A stretch of 64,000 bases of DNA from Nonomuraea antri (GCF_013283785.1 NZ_JABCPZ010000018.1:1-64000); one strand, 5' to 3'. Positions 1 to 9,675 are shown, numbered from the stretch's first letter. Program-made: numbers and translations. Notes: generated by a model from the letters alone, not told the origin.

Positions 1-918
1 CCCTCTCAGCGCCCTCACTACGCACCCTCAACGCCCCGCACTCCGCACTCTCAGCACCGTCACCACGCACCCCGGCTCCTACCACGCGCTCTCGGCACCC
101 CCACCCGCGCTGACACGTCGGACCTCGCAGGAACCAGCCGATACACCGGCAAGGCCGCATTCGCATCCGCAGCGCGATGCGCCCGTGAACCAGCCATCGG
201 GCACGAGCATGGGCTCGGGGTGGTGTTGCGAGAGACCGACCGGTGCCCGCGTGATCGGGCCTGGGCAGGCACGGGCGTGGCACAGGCGCCGGGCACAGGT
301 ACGGGCGCGTGCGCGGGTGGCGTCGGCGGAGGCTGGATGGCCTGCATGTGCATCGGCGACGCAGGTGCGGGCGTGGGCGGTGTTGGCAAGTGGCTGGCTA
401 CTCCGCACGGGCAATCGGCTTGCATGGGTCGGTCACGGGCACGGGCACGATCACGGGCACGGGCCACCACGGGCACGGGTGAGGCCATGGGCGCAGGCGG
501 TGTCGGTGACCCGGTCCCGGGCCCACACCCACGCCCGTTCCGCAGGCCGGTCGCACAGAGACCAATTGGCCTTCCGCCGAAACCACACGCACCCGCACCC
601 GTGCCTGGTGCTCGTGCCATGCCCTGGCCCGCGCAGGCCGGTCTCACGGGGACCAGCTGGGCTTTCGCCGACACCACCCCCACCACGCCGTGCCCGCCCT
701 ACGCTCGGCCCCGATGCCCATGCCCTCGCCCATGCCCTCGCCCGTGCCTGCGCGCGTGCCTGCGCGCGTGCTCACGCGGGCCGGTTACACGGGCCGGCCG
801 GTGGCGCGTCGACGCCCCCACGGGCCGAGCCGCGCAGCAACCACCTCGCCGAACCGCGCAGGAACCGCACGCCAATCCCGCAGAGACCACACGGTGGCCG
901 TTAGCGGAGCGGTCCAGG
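1..918. other. Gene-free, GC-rich degenerate repeat region
   Basis: No credible gene is seen here. Long open frames exist on both strands and in several frames at once, but their translations are Arg/Ala/Pro/His/Gly-rich low complexity, as random GC-rich DNA gives. The DNA is full of short alternations such as CACGGGCACGGG, and longer imperfect units occur further right. It may be the decayed remains of a repetitive gene, or an intergenic repeat array that slips and expands. It abuts the 3' end of the leftward gene that stops at 919. Confidence 0.6.
541..722. repeat. Two degenerate 91-bp tandem units
   Basis: Units 541-631 and 632-722 both begin CGCAGGCCGGT and share the order of a GACCA element, a CGCCGA element and a CACCA/CCACA element at matching offsets. 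They look roughly two-thirds identical by eye. Related fragments with GAGACC or GGAACC followed by CCGA-like elements lie near 125-180, 225-250 and 855-890, some in the opposite orientation. No function is assigned. Confidence 0.5.
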
Positions 919-1482
919 TCACTCGAGTAGCAACCCCTCCCTCCGCTCCCGCAGTTCGTCACGCAGCCGCGCCAGCTCCTCGCACCGCAGCTCCAGCCGC
1001 TCCACCCACCCAGGCACCTCGTCCACCTGCGGGGCCGCCGACATCCCGAGTGCCGCGAGCTGCCGGACGAACTCCGCCATCCCCTCCCCGTCATTCCCCA
1101 CGGCGAGACCCGCCGTCCTGGCACGTTCCCTGGCCGGGAGCTCGACGTCGAGTTCGGCCAGCAGCCGCCGCATCTCCAGCAGTTCGGCACCGCGCGGATC
1201 GGCCGACTGCACCAGCCGCCGTTCCTTGCGCGTCAGCAGCTCCTCGTAGAGCTCCCGCGCCGGCCCCAGCTCGGCGAGTTCTCGCTCCACGGCCGCGAGC
1301 ACCGTGGCGAACGCGTCCAGCCTGGCCTCCTCGACCAGGATCGTCTCCTGGTCCCAGGCGTCCAGGGCGTCGAACGTCCGCCCGGCTTCGAGTGCCCGGT
1401 CGGCGATCGCCCTGCGGCGCTCGTCCAGTTGGTCCCATCGGCGCGCCCGCTGGCGCGCCGTGCGTAGATCTTCGTCGATCAT
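919..1482 (-). CDS. Hypothetical coiled-coil protein
   Basis: Predicted 187-residue soluble protein rich in Glu, Arg, Leu and Ala with long heptad-like stretches (about residues 1-110 and 160-187), which suggests an extended helical or coiled-coil protein. There is no signal peptide, membrane segment or catalytic motif. The start used is the ATG before IDEDLRTARQRA; a GTG five codons upstream is an alternative, and neither has a strong ribosome binding site. The protein-like composition contrasts with the low-complexity frames next to it, so coding is likely. The family is not recognised. Confidence 0.6.
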   Translation of the reverse strand: MIDEDLRTARQRARRWDQLDERRRAIADRALEAGRTFDALDAWDQETILVEEARLDAFATVLAAVERELAELGPARELYEELLTRKERRLVQSADPRGAELLEMRRLLAELDVELPARERARTAGLAVGNDGEGMAEFVRQLAALGMSAAPQVDEVPGWVERLELRCEELARLRDELRERREGLLLE

Positions 1483-1647
1483 CTCAAACGGGATCACGAC
1501 TCTTGGACGGCCGCACGCCCGTCTTTGGTTCAGAACTGCCGCCGCCATGCCCATCCAGTATCCAGTCTGGTCAGAACAGCCGCGGCTGTCCCGGCCGCCG
1601 CGCCCGCAAGGCCTCAAGGTCAGCGAGATCAGGTGCCGTGCGCCAGG

Positions 1648-2655
1648 TCAGGCGGCCAGGGCGGCTGCGGGGTCCGTGAGGTGGTGGCCGATGGACGTCA
1701 GCGACGCGTGACTCACCCCCTGCGTGGCGCACAGCCAGTTGTTCAGCGACCCGGTGAACCCCGACGGCGGGCCCACCTTGAGGCAGGTGACCCGCCCGGT
1801 GCCGGGGGCGGGGCTCACCTTGAGCCGGCGGATGCTGCCGGCCCGCCCCGGCTCGCCCAGGTCGGCGTCGCACGGGGTCAGGCGGACGGTGAACGGCGGC
1901 CCGGGGTGACCGCCCGAGTGGCCGCCGGGAAGGAGCGCCTGGTCGGCGGTCTCGATGTGGAGATGGTCGTCGAGTGGGCGGGCCGCGGCGGACGGGTGGG
2001 TGCCGAGGAAGGACAGGTGGTCGGCCAGCAGGCGGTGGGCGACCATGCGCAGGAGGTTCGTGGCGCAGAGGTGATGCGCGCAGGCCGCGCCGTCGAGGGT
2101 GATCTCCGGGAGACCGAAGCGGCTCAGCCCCTTGGACGTGACCCGGAGGCAGTCGCAGGCACCCGTGTCGGACGGGTCCCACGGCGGGCAGGTGGCGTCG
2201 CCGTGAACCTGGACGTCCCAGGTCAGCCAGTCGTCGTGCAGCCGGAAGTCGCCGGGCTCACCCGGGCCTCGCTCGCAGGAGGGCACGGCGGAGCCTGTCA
2301 GGGGGTCGATGAGCAGGCCGTCGCAGGTGCGGGCGAGTGCTCTGGCCGTGGCTCTGGCGACCTGGAGGTTTCCCGGCAGGTGCGGCGGCGTGCCGGTGGA
2401 GGAGACGACGAGGTGGTGCCTGGCCCGGCGCAGGCGGCGTCTCTCCTCGCCCGAGAGGTTGACGTCGGTGGGTTTCCACGGGGTCTTGTGGTGGGAGACG
2501 GTCAGGAGCGGGCTGCCCAGGGCGGCCATGGCGGCTTTCCTGTGTGGCCGGCCGACGCGCCAGGGCACGAAGGACGCGATGTCGAACGTCAGCGGCTCGG
2601 TGACGACGATGAACAGGGTGGTGAGCACGTTCGGCAAGGGGAGGACGATCTTCAT
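1648..2655 (-). CDS. Hypothetical cytoplasmic protein
   Basis: Predicted 335-residue protein. The start is well supported by GGAGGG nine bases upstream of the ATG. The first 110 residues have a hydrophobic N-terminal strand, an Ala-rich helix and a segment RRARHHLVVSS followed by a helix and LIDPLTG, suggesting a compact alpha/beta domain. The C-terminal half contains scattered Cys and His (for example CPPW, CDC, CAHHLCA) and ends with an Ala-rich tail. No signal peptide is seen. No function is assigned. It lies downstream of treZ on the same strand but 232 bases away. Confidence 0.65.
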   Translation of the reverse strand: MKIVLPLPNVLTTLFIVVTEPLTFDIASFVPWRVGRPHRKAAMAALGSPLLTVSHHKTPWKPTDVNLSGEERRRLRRARHHLVVSSTGTPPHLPGNLQVARATARALARTCDGLLIDPLTGSAVPSCERGPGEPGDFRLHDDWLTWDVQVHGDATCPPWDPSDTGACDCLRVTSKGLSRFGLPEITLDGAACAHHLCATNLLRMVAHRLLADHLSFLGTHPSAAARPLDDHLHIETADQALLPGGHSGGHPGPPFTVRLTPCDADLGEPGRAGSIRRLKVSPAPGTGRVTCLKVGPPSGFTGSLNNWLCATQGVSHASLTSIGHHLTDPAAALAA

Positions 2656-2887
2656 CCGGGGGCTCCCTCCGGGGTGCCGTGGGCCGACGCGTGTTGACCG
2701 CGACGGCCCATGGCTTGCTGCTTCGGTGACGCACCCAGGATGGGGAACGGGGCGGGCGGCGCGTGGGACGGAACCGCGTTCTGTGGACGGAGGGGCCTAT
2801 GGCCTCACCGGCTGTGGACAACTCGCCGGCTGTGGATAGAAGGCCCCCACACTGGCGGATGAGCCGGCCGCCGCGCGAACCCCCCGT

Positions 2888-4603
2888 TCACCCCCCGCCC
2901 GGCCGTGAGATGACCAGCGACTGCGCCGGCAGCCGCAGCCCGTCCGAGCCCGCCGACACCGGCTCGTCCGAGGCCAGCAGCACCGTCCCGGCCCGCACCG
3001 GCACCGTCACAGACTCCGCCGCGAAGTTGACCGCCACCGGCAGCTCCCCGCGCCACATCACCAGCCACTTCCCCTGCGGATCGACCTCCACCCGCACCCG
3101 CTCGAAGCGCGGGTCGGACAGCTCGGGCAGCGCCTTGCGCAGCGCGATCAGGTCCCGGTACCAGCACAGCAGCGACCAGTGCGCCTCCTCCTTCAGCTCG
3201 CTCCAGTCGAGCTTCGAGCGCAGGAACGTCTCCTCGTCGGACGGGTCGGGCGCGTCCCAGGCGTAGCCGAAGCCGTCGAACTCGCGCTGCCGCCGCGCGG
3301 CCTCGCTGCCCCGCAGCTCGGGATCGACGTGGTCGGAGAAGAACAGGAACGGCGAGCGCGCGCCCCATTCCTCGCCCATGAACAGCATCGGCGTGAACGG
3401 CGAGGTCAGCAGCAGTCCCGCGCCCAGCTTCAGCGCCGGAAGAGGCAGCCGGTCGCCGCCGGGACGGTTGCCGATCTGGTCGTGGTTCTGCAGGCAGGCG
3501 ACCAGCCGGTGACCGGGGACGCCGTCGAACGGGGCCCCGTGCGAGCGCAGCCGGAAGCTCGAACGGCCGCCGTCGTGCAGCACGCCCGTGGTCAGCACCT
3601 TGGCCAGCGCGGACAGGTCGGCGAAGTCGGCGTAGTACCCGTGGTCCTCCCCGCTCACCGCGCAGTGCAGCGCGTGGTGCACGTCGTCGTCCCACTGGGC
3701 GTTCATGCCGTATCCGCCGGCCTCCAGCGGACGCACCATGCGCGGGTCGTTCAGGTCGGACTCGGCGATCAGCGTCAGCGGCCGGCCCACCGCGCAGGCC
3801 AGGACGTCCACCTCGGCGGCCAGCTCGGCCAGCAGGTGGGTGGCGCGCTTGTCGTGCAGCGCGTGCACGGCGTCGAGCCTGAGCCCGTCGACGTGGTAGT
3901 CGCGCAGCCACTGCAGCGCGTTCTCGATGAAGTAGCGCCGCACCTCGTCGGAGTGCGGCCCGTCGAGGTTGACCGCCTCGCCCCAGTAGCTCCCGGCGAA
4001 TCCGGCGAAGTACGGCCCGAACGGCCGCAGGAAGTTCCCCGACGGCCCGAGATGGTTGTAGACGACGTCGAGTATGACGCCGATCCCGGCCCGGTGGCAG
4101 GCGTCCACGAACGACTTGAGCCCGTCGGGCCCGCCGTAGGTCTCGTTGACCGCGTACAGGTCGACGCCGTCGTAGCCCCAGTTGCGGCCGCCGGGCACGG
4201 GCGCGACCGGCATGATCTCCACGAAGTCGACGCACAGCTCGACCAGGTGGCCGATCCGCTCGATGGCCGAGGCGAACGTGCCCGCCTCGGTGAACGTGCC
4301 GACGTGCAGCTCGTAGATGACCGCGCCGCGCAGGTCGCGGCCCGTCCATTCGTGGTCGGACCAGGTGAAACGGGCATGCTCGTAGACGGCGCTCGGGCCG
4401 AAGACGCCCTCGGGCTGACGCCGCGAGCGCGGGTCAGGGTAGGGGCCGTCGCCGTCGAGGACGAAGGCGTAGGGGGTGCCGTGCGTGGCCTCGGCCACCG
4501 CGGCCGTCCACCAGCCCCGCTCGCCGGCGGACATGGCGTGGCGCTCGTCCAGGACGTCGACCTCGACAGTCGTGGCCTCGGGCGCCCAGACCTCAAAGAT
4601 CAT
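2888..4603 (-). CDS. treZ: Malto-oligosyltrehalose trehalohydrolase TreZ
   Basis: 571 residues, normal for TreZ. It cuts trehalose from the end of maltooligosyl-trehalose, the last step of the TreY/TreZ route from glycogen to trehalose. An N-terminal CBM48-like domain (about 1-90) precedes a GH13 barrel with the usual blocks: YELHVGTFT, DVVYNH (about 215), GLRLDAVHA with the nucleophile Asp (about 270), IAESD with the acid Glu, and LQNHDQIGNR. The ATG at 4603 is chosen because the protein then begins at the domain start and has GGAGAG just upstream. It overlaps the end of treY by 11 bases, so it is translationally coupled. Confidence 0.96.
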   Translation of the reverse strand: MIFEVWAPEATTVEVDVLDERHAMSAGERGWWTAAVAEATHGTPYAFVLDGDGPYPDPRSRRQPEGVFGPSAVYEHARFTWSDHEWTGRDLRGAVIYELHVGTFTEAGTFASAIERIGHLVELCVDFVEIMPVAPVPGGRNWGYDGVDLYAVNETYGGPDGLKSFVDACHRAGIGVILDVVYNHLGPSGNFLRPFGPYFAGFAGSYWGEAVNLDGPHSDEVRRYFIENALQWLRDYHVDGLRLDAVHALHDKRATHLLAELAAEVDVLACAVGRPLTLIAESDLNDPRMVRPLEAGGYGMNAQWDDDVHHALHCAVSGEDHGYYADFADLSALAKVLTTGVLHDGGRSSFRLRSHGAPFDGVPGHRLVACLQNHDQIGNRPGGDRLPLPALKLGAGLLLTSPFTPMLFMGEEWGARSPFLFFSDHVDPELRGSEAARRQREFDGFGYAWDAPDPSDEETFLRSKLDWSELKEEAHWSLLCWYRDLIALRKALPELSDPRFERVRVEVDPQGKWLVMWRGELPVAVNFAAESVTVPVRAGTVLLASDEPVSAGSDGLRLPAQSLVISRPGGG

Positions 4604-6770
4604 GTCTCTCCAGGAGTGCGACGGGATACCGACCGAGCAGGTGCGCCAGCGGGACCCGTCCGGTGTGCAGTGCACCGGTCAACAGGTCTCGCCAGGCACC
4701 AGAGGGCAGGGTCAACGTGGTCGCCCCCCATCCGTGCCGCGTCTCTCCTGCGCGAACCATTGCGCGCCGAGCCAGGCGCACCGGCAGGCGCGTCGCCACC
4801 GCGACGGCTCCCGCCAGGCCCCGGTCGTCGGACGTCCCCCCGCGAGCGAAGGCGATCACGTGCTCCGCCGCGTCGCCGTCCGCGTGCAACGGCGTGTACG
4901 ACGCCTCTCCCCCCAGCCGCCGCCGCAGCCGCAACGCCTGTGTCGTGAGCAGGAACTTCGCCTCGTCCCACGAGTTCTCCGGCAGGGCCGGGAACGCGAC
5001 GGGCCGCCGGTTGTCCGGGTCGACCAGCGAGAAGTCCGTGGTCTCGTTGCCCTGGTAGACGTCGGGCACCCCGGGCATCATGAGCTGAACCAGCTTGGCG
5101 CCGAGCGAGTTCGACATGGCGAACCTGTCGATGCGCTCGGTGAACTCGCCGATCGGCAGCTTCACCGCGGCCTGGGCGAAGTCCCGCAGCCGCCGCTCGT
5201 AGTCGGGGTCGGGATCGACCCAGGAGATGGCGGTCTTGGCCTCGCGCGCCGCCTTGAGCAGGTAGTCGGTGAACCGCTCGGCGGAGATGGGCCAGGCCGC
5301 CATGAGGTTCTGCCAGGCCAGGTAGTCGAGGCGCGGGTCGAAGCTGAGCGACGACGACCACTCGCGCACCGCGGCCGCCCACTCGCGCGGCAGCTCCGAC
5401 AGCACGGACAGCCGCGCCCGCACGTCCTCCGACCGCTTGGTGTCGTGCGTGGACAGCGTGGTCATCGTGTACGGCGGCATCCCGGCGCAGAACTCGTGGA
5501 ACTCCGCGACGGGGATCCCGAACACGTCGGGCTCGCCGCCCACCTCGTTGAGGCAGGCCAGCGGGTACCACCGGTACAGCGCGGTGTCCTCGACGCCCTT
5601 GGCCATGACCGGGCCGCAGGTCTGCTGGAAGCGGACGATCGCCTCGGGCGAGCCGTACAGCACCTGCTGGACGACCGGACGAACGGCCGGCGAGCAGCTC
5701 GCGGCGGCCTGCTCGACGATCTCCACGGACTCGGCCGGCGGCGGCTCGCCAGGCACCACGTACGCCCGGTAGACCGGCATCGCGGCGAGCAGTTCGGCGA
5801 CGGCGGCCGGGTCGCAGCCGGTGACCTCGGCCAGCCGGCTCACCTCGGCGCCGAAGAACAGGTCGATGACCTCCTGCTTGGCCTGCGCCATCACCGGACG
5901 GTAGTCGTCCGGGCAGCCGGTCAGCTCGGTGAACAGCTCGACGAGCGGCGACTTGCCCGACGGGTCGACGAACAGCCCGTTGACCCGGTTCAGCACCTCG
6001 TAGCCGGTGGCGCCGTCGCAGGCCCAGTCGGCGGGCAGCCGTTCGGGGCCGATGAGGATCTTCTCCACCACCGTCCAGACGCCGCCGGACCTGGACCGCA
6101 GCCGCTCCAGGTAGCCGCGCGGGTCGGCCAGCCCGTCGGGGTGGTCGACGCGCAGCCCGTCGACCAGGCCCTCGTCGAGCAGCCAGAAGATCACCTCGTG
6201 CGTGGCGAAGAACACCGCGGGGTCCTCCACGCGCAGCCCGAGCAGCGTGGAGACGTCGAAGAAGCGCCGGTAGCCCGGCCCTTCGCGCCAGTCGACCAGC
6301 CGGTAGTGCCCGGGGTGGGGGAAGGTGTGGTCGTGGTAGCGCAGCACGTCGCCGTCGACCACCGGCTCGGCGGAGTCGCCGAGCACCGGCAGCGCGACCT
6401 TCCCGTCGTTCCAGTCGATGTCGAACCACTTCGCGTACGGCGAGGCCGGCCCGTCCTTGAGCACCGACCAGAAGTGGCCGTTGGTGGTGTTCATGTGGTT
6501 CGGCACGATATCGACCACGATGCCCAGATCATGGGCGGCCAGCCGCTCGGCCATGTGCCTGAACCCCTTGGCCCCGCCGAACTCCTCGCGGATCATCGAG
6601 TGGTCGATGACGTCGTAGCCGTGCCGCGATTCGGGCGTGGCCTGCAGGATCGGCGACAGGTAGACGTGGCTGACGCCCAGCTCACGCAGGTACGGGGCGA
6701 TCTCGGCGACGGCGGCGAAGCCGAAGTCGGGCGTGAGCTGCAGGCGGTAGGTGGAGGTGGGCTTAGACAC
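4593..6770 (-). CDS. treY: Malto-oligosyltrehalose synthase TreY
   Basis: 725 residues, typical of TreY. It turns the terminal alpha-1,4 bond of a maltodextrin into an alpha,alpha-1,1 bond, giving maltooligosyl-trehalose. The GH13 blocks are present: STYRLQL at the N terminus, VDIVPNHM, GLRVDHPDGL with the nucleophile Asp, VVEKIL with the catalytic Glu, and a late LSTHDTKRSEDVRAR segment characteristic of TreY. The GTG start lies inside the end of treX (8-base overlap), and its stop overlaps treZ by 11 bases. The three genes therefore form one translationally coupled unit. Confidence 0.96.
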   Translation of the reverse strand: MSKPTSTYRLQLTPDFGFAAVAEIAPYLRELGVSHVYLSPILQATPESRHGYDVIDHSMIREEFGGAKGFRHMAERLAAHDLGIVVDIVPNHMNTTNGHFWSVLKDGPASPYAKWFDIDWNDGKVALPVLGDSAEPVVDGDVLRYHDHTFPHPGHYRLVDWREGPGYRRFFDVSTLLGLRVEDPAVFFATHEVIFWLLDEGLVDGLRVDHPDGLADPRGYLERLRSRSGGVWTVVEKILIGPERLPADWACDGATGYEVLNRVNGLFVDPSGKSPLVELFTELTGCPDDYRPVMAQAKQEVIDLFFGAEVSRLAEVTGCDPAAVAELLAAMPVYRAYVVPGEPPPAESVEIVEQAAASCSPAVRPVVQQVLYGSPEAIVRFQQTCGPVMAKGVEDTALYRWYPLACLNEVGGEPDVFGIPVAEFHEFCAGMPPYTMTTLSTHDTKRSEDVRARLSVLSELPREWAAAVREWSSSLSFDPRLDYLAWQNLMAAWPISAERFTDYLLKAAREAKTAISWVDPDPDYERRLRDFAQAAVKLPIGEFTERIDRFAMSNSLGAKLVQLMMPGVPDVYQGNETTDFSLVDPDNRRPVAFPALPENSWDEAKFLLTTQALRLRRRLGGEASYTPLHADGDAAEHVIAFARGGTSDDRGLAGAVAVATRLPVRLARRAMVRAGETRHGWGATTLTLPSGAWRDLLTGALHTGRVPLAHLLGRYPVALLERHDL

Positions 6771-8856
6771 GGCGCAGCACCCGAACACTGCGTCCAGGCA
6801 CCGCTATCGCCTCGCCGGCCCGGCACATGCGGGCGTCGAGCCTGATCGGCATCGCCGTGTCGATCTCCGTGTGCCACATCTCGCCGTAGTCCTTCGGGAT
6901 GGTGAAGCGGATCGTGTCGTAGTGGGCGTTGAACAGCAGCAGGAACGAGTCGTCCCTGATCGGCCTGCCGCGCCTGTCGGGCTCGGTGATGGCGTCGCCG
7001 TTCAGGAACACGGCCAGCGACTTGGCGTATCCGACGTTCCAGTCGCTGTCGGTCATCTCCTCCCCTGACGGGGTGAGCCACGCGATGTCGCTCAGCCCGC
7101 GTACCGGCTTGCCGTAGAAGAATCGCCTGCGGCGGAAGACCGGATGCTTCTTGCGCAGCGCGGCCAGGCTCTGCGTGAACTCAAGCAGCAGCCAGTTCTC
7201 CCGGACGTCCGACCAGTCGACCCAGGTCAGGTCGGTGTCCTGGCAGTAGCCGTTGTTGTTGCCCCGCTGCGTGCGGCCGAGCTCGTCGCCATGCGAGAGC
7301 ATCGGCACGCCCTGCGACAGGAACAGCGTGGTCAGGAAGTTGCGTTTCTGCTGCTCGCGCAGCGATTCGATGGCGATGCCCGCCGGGCCTTCCTCGCCGC
7401 AGTTCCACGAGCGGTTGTCGTCGGTGCCGTCGCGGTTGCCCTCCTTGTTCGCCTCGTTGTGCTTGTTGTTGTACGAGACGAGGTCCTGCAGCGTGAACCC
7501 GTCGTGGCAGGTGACGAAGTTGATGGAGGCGGCAGGGCGGCGGCTGTCGTCCTTGTACAGGTCGCTCGACCCGGTGAACCTCGAACCGAACTCCGGCAGC
7601 GTCGCCGCCTGCCCGCGCCACAGGTCGCGGATGGTGTCGCGGTAGCGGCCGTTCCACTCGGTCCAGCGGGAGGGGAAGTTGCCGACCTGGTAGCCGCCCG
7701 GGCCGACGTCCCACGGCTCGGCGATGAGCTTGATCTGCGACAACACCGGGTCCTGCTGAACCAGGTCGAAGAACGCGCTCAGCCGGTCGACCTCGTGCAG
7801 CTCGCGCGCCAGCGTGGAGGCCAGGTCGAAGCGGAAGCCGTCGACGTGCATCTCCAGCACCCAGTACCGGAGCGAGTCCATGATCATCTGCAGGACGTGC
7901 GGGGAGCGCATGAGCAGGCTGTTGCCGGTGCCGGTGGTGTCGACGTAGTACCGCTTGTCGCTGTCGACCAGCCGGTAGTAGTTGAGGTTGTCGATGCCCC
8001 TGAACCCGAGCGTGGGGCCGAGGTGGTTGCCCTCGGCGGTGTGGTTGTAGACGACGTCCAGGATGACCTCGATGCCCGCCTCGTGCAGCGAGCGCACCAT
8101 GGCCTTGAACTCCAGCACCTGCCCGCCGCGCTGGCCCTGGCTGGAGTAGCGGTTGTGCGGGGCGAAGAACCCGATCGAGTTGTAGCCCCAGTAGTTGGAC
8201 AGCCCGCGCTGCTCCAGGATGTGGTCGGTGACGAACTGGTGCACCGGCATCAGCTCCAGCGCGGTGACGCCCAGCTTGGTGAGGTGGTCGAGGATCTCCG
8301 GGTGGCCGAGCGCCGCGTACGTGCCGCGCAGATGCTTGGGGATCTTGGGGTGGCTGATCGTCAGCCCGCGCACGTGCGCCTCGTAGATCACCGTGTCGTG
8401 GTACGGCGTCGCCGGCGGCCGGTCGTGGCCCCAGCCGAAGAACGGGTTGATCACCACGGACCTGGGCACGTACGGCGCGGAATCGAGGTCGTTGCGGGTG
8501 TCGGGCTGGCCGAACCGGTAGCCGTAGACGGCCTCGTTCCAGTTCACGCCGCCTTCGATGGCCATCGCGTACGGGTCGAGCAGCACCTTGTTCGGGTTGC
8601 ACCGCAGGCCGCGCGACGGCTCGTAGGGACCGTGCACCCGGTACCCGTACCGTTGGCCAGGGCCGACGCCGGGCAGGTAGCCGTGCCAGATGAACCCGTC
8701 GACCTCGGTCAGCGGCACCTTGGTCTCGACGTTGTCCTCGTCGAACAGGCAGAGCTCGACCGCCTCGGCGACCTCGGTGTAGAGCGAGAAGTTCGTGCCC
8801 GCGCCGTCGTAGGTCGCCCCGAGGGGATAGGGGTCTCCCGGCCAGATCTCGATCAT
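6763..8856 (-). CDS. treX: Glycogen debranching enzyme TreX/GlgX
   Basis: 697 residues. It hydrolyses alpha-1,6 branches of glycogen and supplies linear maltodextrins to TreY. Domains: N-terminal CBM48 (about 1-150), a GH13 barrel (about 170-560) and a C-terminal beta domain. Visible blocks are DVVYNHTAEGN, GFRFDLAS with the nucleophile Asp, IAEPWD with the acid Glu, and VTCHDGFTL. The ATG at 8856 begins the typical IEIWPGDPYPLGATYDG start, and GGGAG lies about six bases upstream. It is the first gene of the treX-treY-treZ unit, so the operon promoter should lie at about 8857-8990. Confidence 0.95.
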   Translation of the reverse strand: MIEIWPGDPYPLGATYDGAGTNFSLYTEVAEAVELCLFDEDNVETKVPLTEVDGFIWHGYLPGVGPGQRYGYRVHGPYEPSRGLRCNPNKVLLDPYAMAIEGGVNWNEAVYGYRFGQPDTRNDLDSAPYVPRSVVINPFFGWGHDRPPATPYHDTVIYEAHVRGLTISHPKIPKHLRGTYAALGHPEILDHLTKLGVTALELMPVHQFVTDHILEQRGLSNYWGYNSIGFFAPHNRYSSQGQRGGQVLEFKAMVRSLHEAGIEVILDVVYNHTAEGNHLGPTLGFRGIDNLNYYRLVDSDKRYYVDTTGTGNSLLMRSPHVLQMIMDSLRYWVLEMHVDGFRFDLASTLARELHEVDRLSAFFDLVQQDPVLSQIKLIAEPWDVGPGGYQVGNFPSRWTEWNGRYRDTIRDLWRGQAATLPEFGSRFTGSSDLYKDDSRRPAASINFVTCHDGFTLQDLVSYNNKHNEANKEGNRDGTDDNRSWNCGEEGPAGIAIESLREQQKRNFLTTLFLSQGVPMLSHGDELGRTQRGNNNGYCQDTDLTWVDWSDVRENWLLLEFTQSLAALRKKHPVFRRRRFFYGKPVRGLSDIAWLTPSGEEMTDSDWNVGYAKSLAVFLNGDAITEPDRRGRPIRDDSFLLLFNAHYDTIRFTIPKDYGEMWHTEIDTAMPIRLDARMCRAGEAIAVPGRSVRVLRRV

Positions 8857-8990
8857 CGAGGCTCCCTTGCGGTCTCTCCCCATGTTCCGTTCCCCCGCTC
8901 CACCGGACAAGCCCGGCCTCGTAGGCTGCGACTCACCTCCGTTCCTTCCCCAGTCGCGACGTAGATCACGACCCATCTGCCGATCGATGG

Positions 8991-9030
8991 GTGAGCCGCC
9001 TCCGACGGCGCGGTATCAGAGGCGGCTCAC
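8991..9030 (-). terminator. Stem-loop between the 188-residue ORF and treX
   Basis: A perfect 12-bp inverted repeat (GTGAGCCGCCTC at 8991-9002, GAGGCGGCTCAC at 9019-9030) encloses a 16-base loop. It sits just past the stop of the leftward gene ending at 9051 and ahead of the treX promoter region, as a terminator would. There is no T-run, as is common in actinomycetes. Confidence 0.55.
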
Positions 9031-9032
9031 GT

Positions 9033-9086
9033 CTATCGCAGGCCGCGCACCTATCGCAGGCCGCGTTCCTGTCGCGGGCCGCGCGC
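9033..9086. repeat. Three 18-bp tandem units across a stop codon
   Basis: Units 9033-9050, 9051-9068 and 9069-9086 follow the pattern CTATCGCAGGCCGCG plus three variable bases. In the leftward gene, CTA reads as the stop TAG, and the third unit has CTG instead of CTA. Gain or loss of a unit, or one A/G change, would move the stop codon. Confidence 0.75.
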
Positions 9087-9617
9087 CCGCGCCGGCAGCA
9101 GCGGCGCCTGCCCGGCCGCGCCGGCGCGGCCCTGACGCACCACGTCGAGCAGCACCCGGTGCGGGTTGCTCGGGCTCGGGTGCACCAGCACCTCGGTCGC
9201 CCAGCAGGCGGCCGCGATCACCTCGCGCCCCTGCTCCACCTGGCCCGCCGTGGTCCCGGCCCGGCACCACAGCCACACCCGCTCGCCGAACGGCGCAGGC
9301 GCGCACCACAGGACGGCCGGGATCTTGCCGTGCCTGCTCACCACGTACGCCTGCACCAGGCCGACCCGGATCCGGTGGGCGGTCACCACGCACCGGATCC
9401 GTCCCCACGCACCGGATCTCGCCTGTGGCCAGAGCACGATCGCGACGGGCACGGCCGCCGCCGCGAGCGACACCGTCCCGGCCGCCGCGACGAGGCAGAC
9501 CAGCAGGACGAGCAGCGCGGCCTCGTAACGCCAGCGCCAGAGCACCACCAGGGGATGCGGCCGGCGGATCGGGGTGGTGGCCCGGTTCAACTCGTCGAGC
9601 AGATCACGGCTCAACAT
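9051..9617 (-). CDS. Membrane protein resembling the N-terminal part of a TraB/FtsK-like transfer protein
   Basis: 188 residues. Two adjacent membrane segments (about residues 28-65) follow a basic stretch, and then comes a soluble domain with VLWCAPAPFGERVWLWCRAG and VIAAACWATEVLVHP. From memory, these blocks occur in the region ahead of the ATPase domain of FtsK/TraB proteins of actinomycete integrative conjugative elements. Here the protein ends before any Walker motif. It is either a truncated transfer protein or a stand-alone relative. The ATG at 9617 is preferred over an upstream ATG at 9668. It is followed by a tandem repeat and a stem-loop. Confidence 0.55.
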   Translation of the reverse strand: MLSRDLLDELNRATTPIRRPHPLVVLWRWRYEAALLVLLVCLVAAAGTVSLAAAAVPVAIVLWPQARSGAWGRIRCVVTAHRIRVGLVQAYVVSRHGKIPAVLWCAPAPFGERVWLWCRAGTTAGQVEQGREVIAAACWATEVLVHPSPSNPHRVLLDVVRQGRAGAAGQAPLLPARARGPRQERGLR

Positions 9618-9675
9618 GACCCCACCCCCGCACGCCACGCACAGCACGGCTCGACCGCGCCGCGCCACCGGCGGC

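Noticed and set aside
60..1190. Several long ORFs on both strands (up to about 240 codons) in the repeat region
   Set aside because: Overlapping frames on both strands give Arg/Ala/Pro/His low-complexity translations, with no start-site or domain support.
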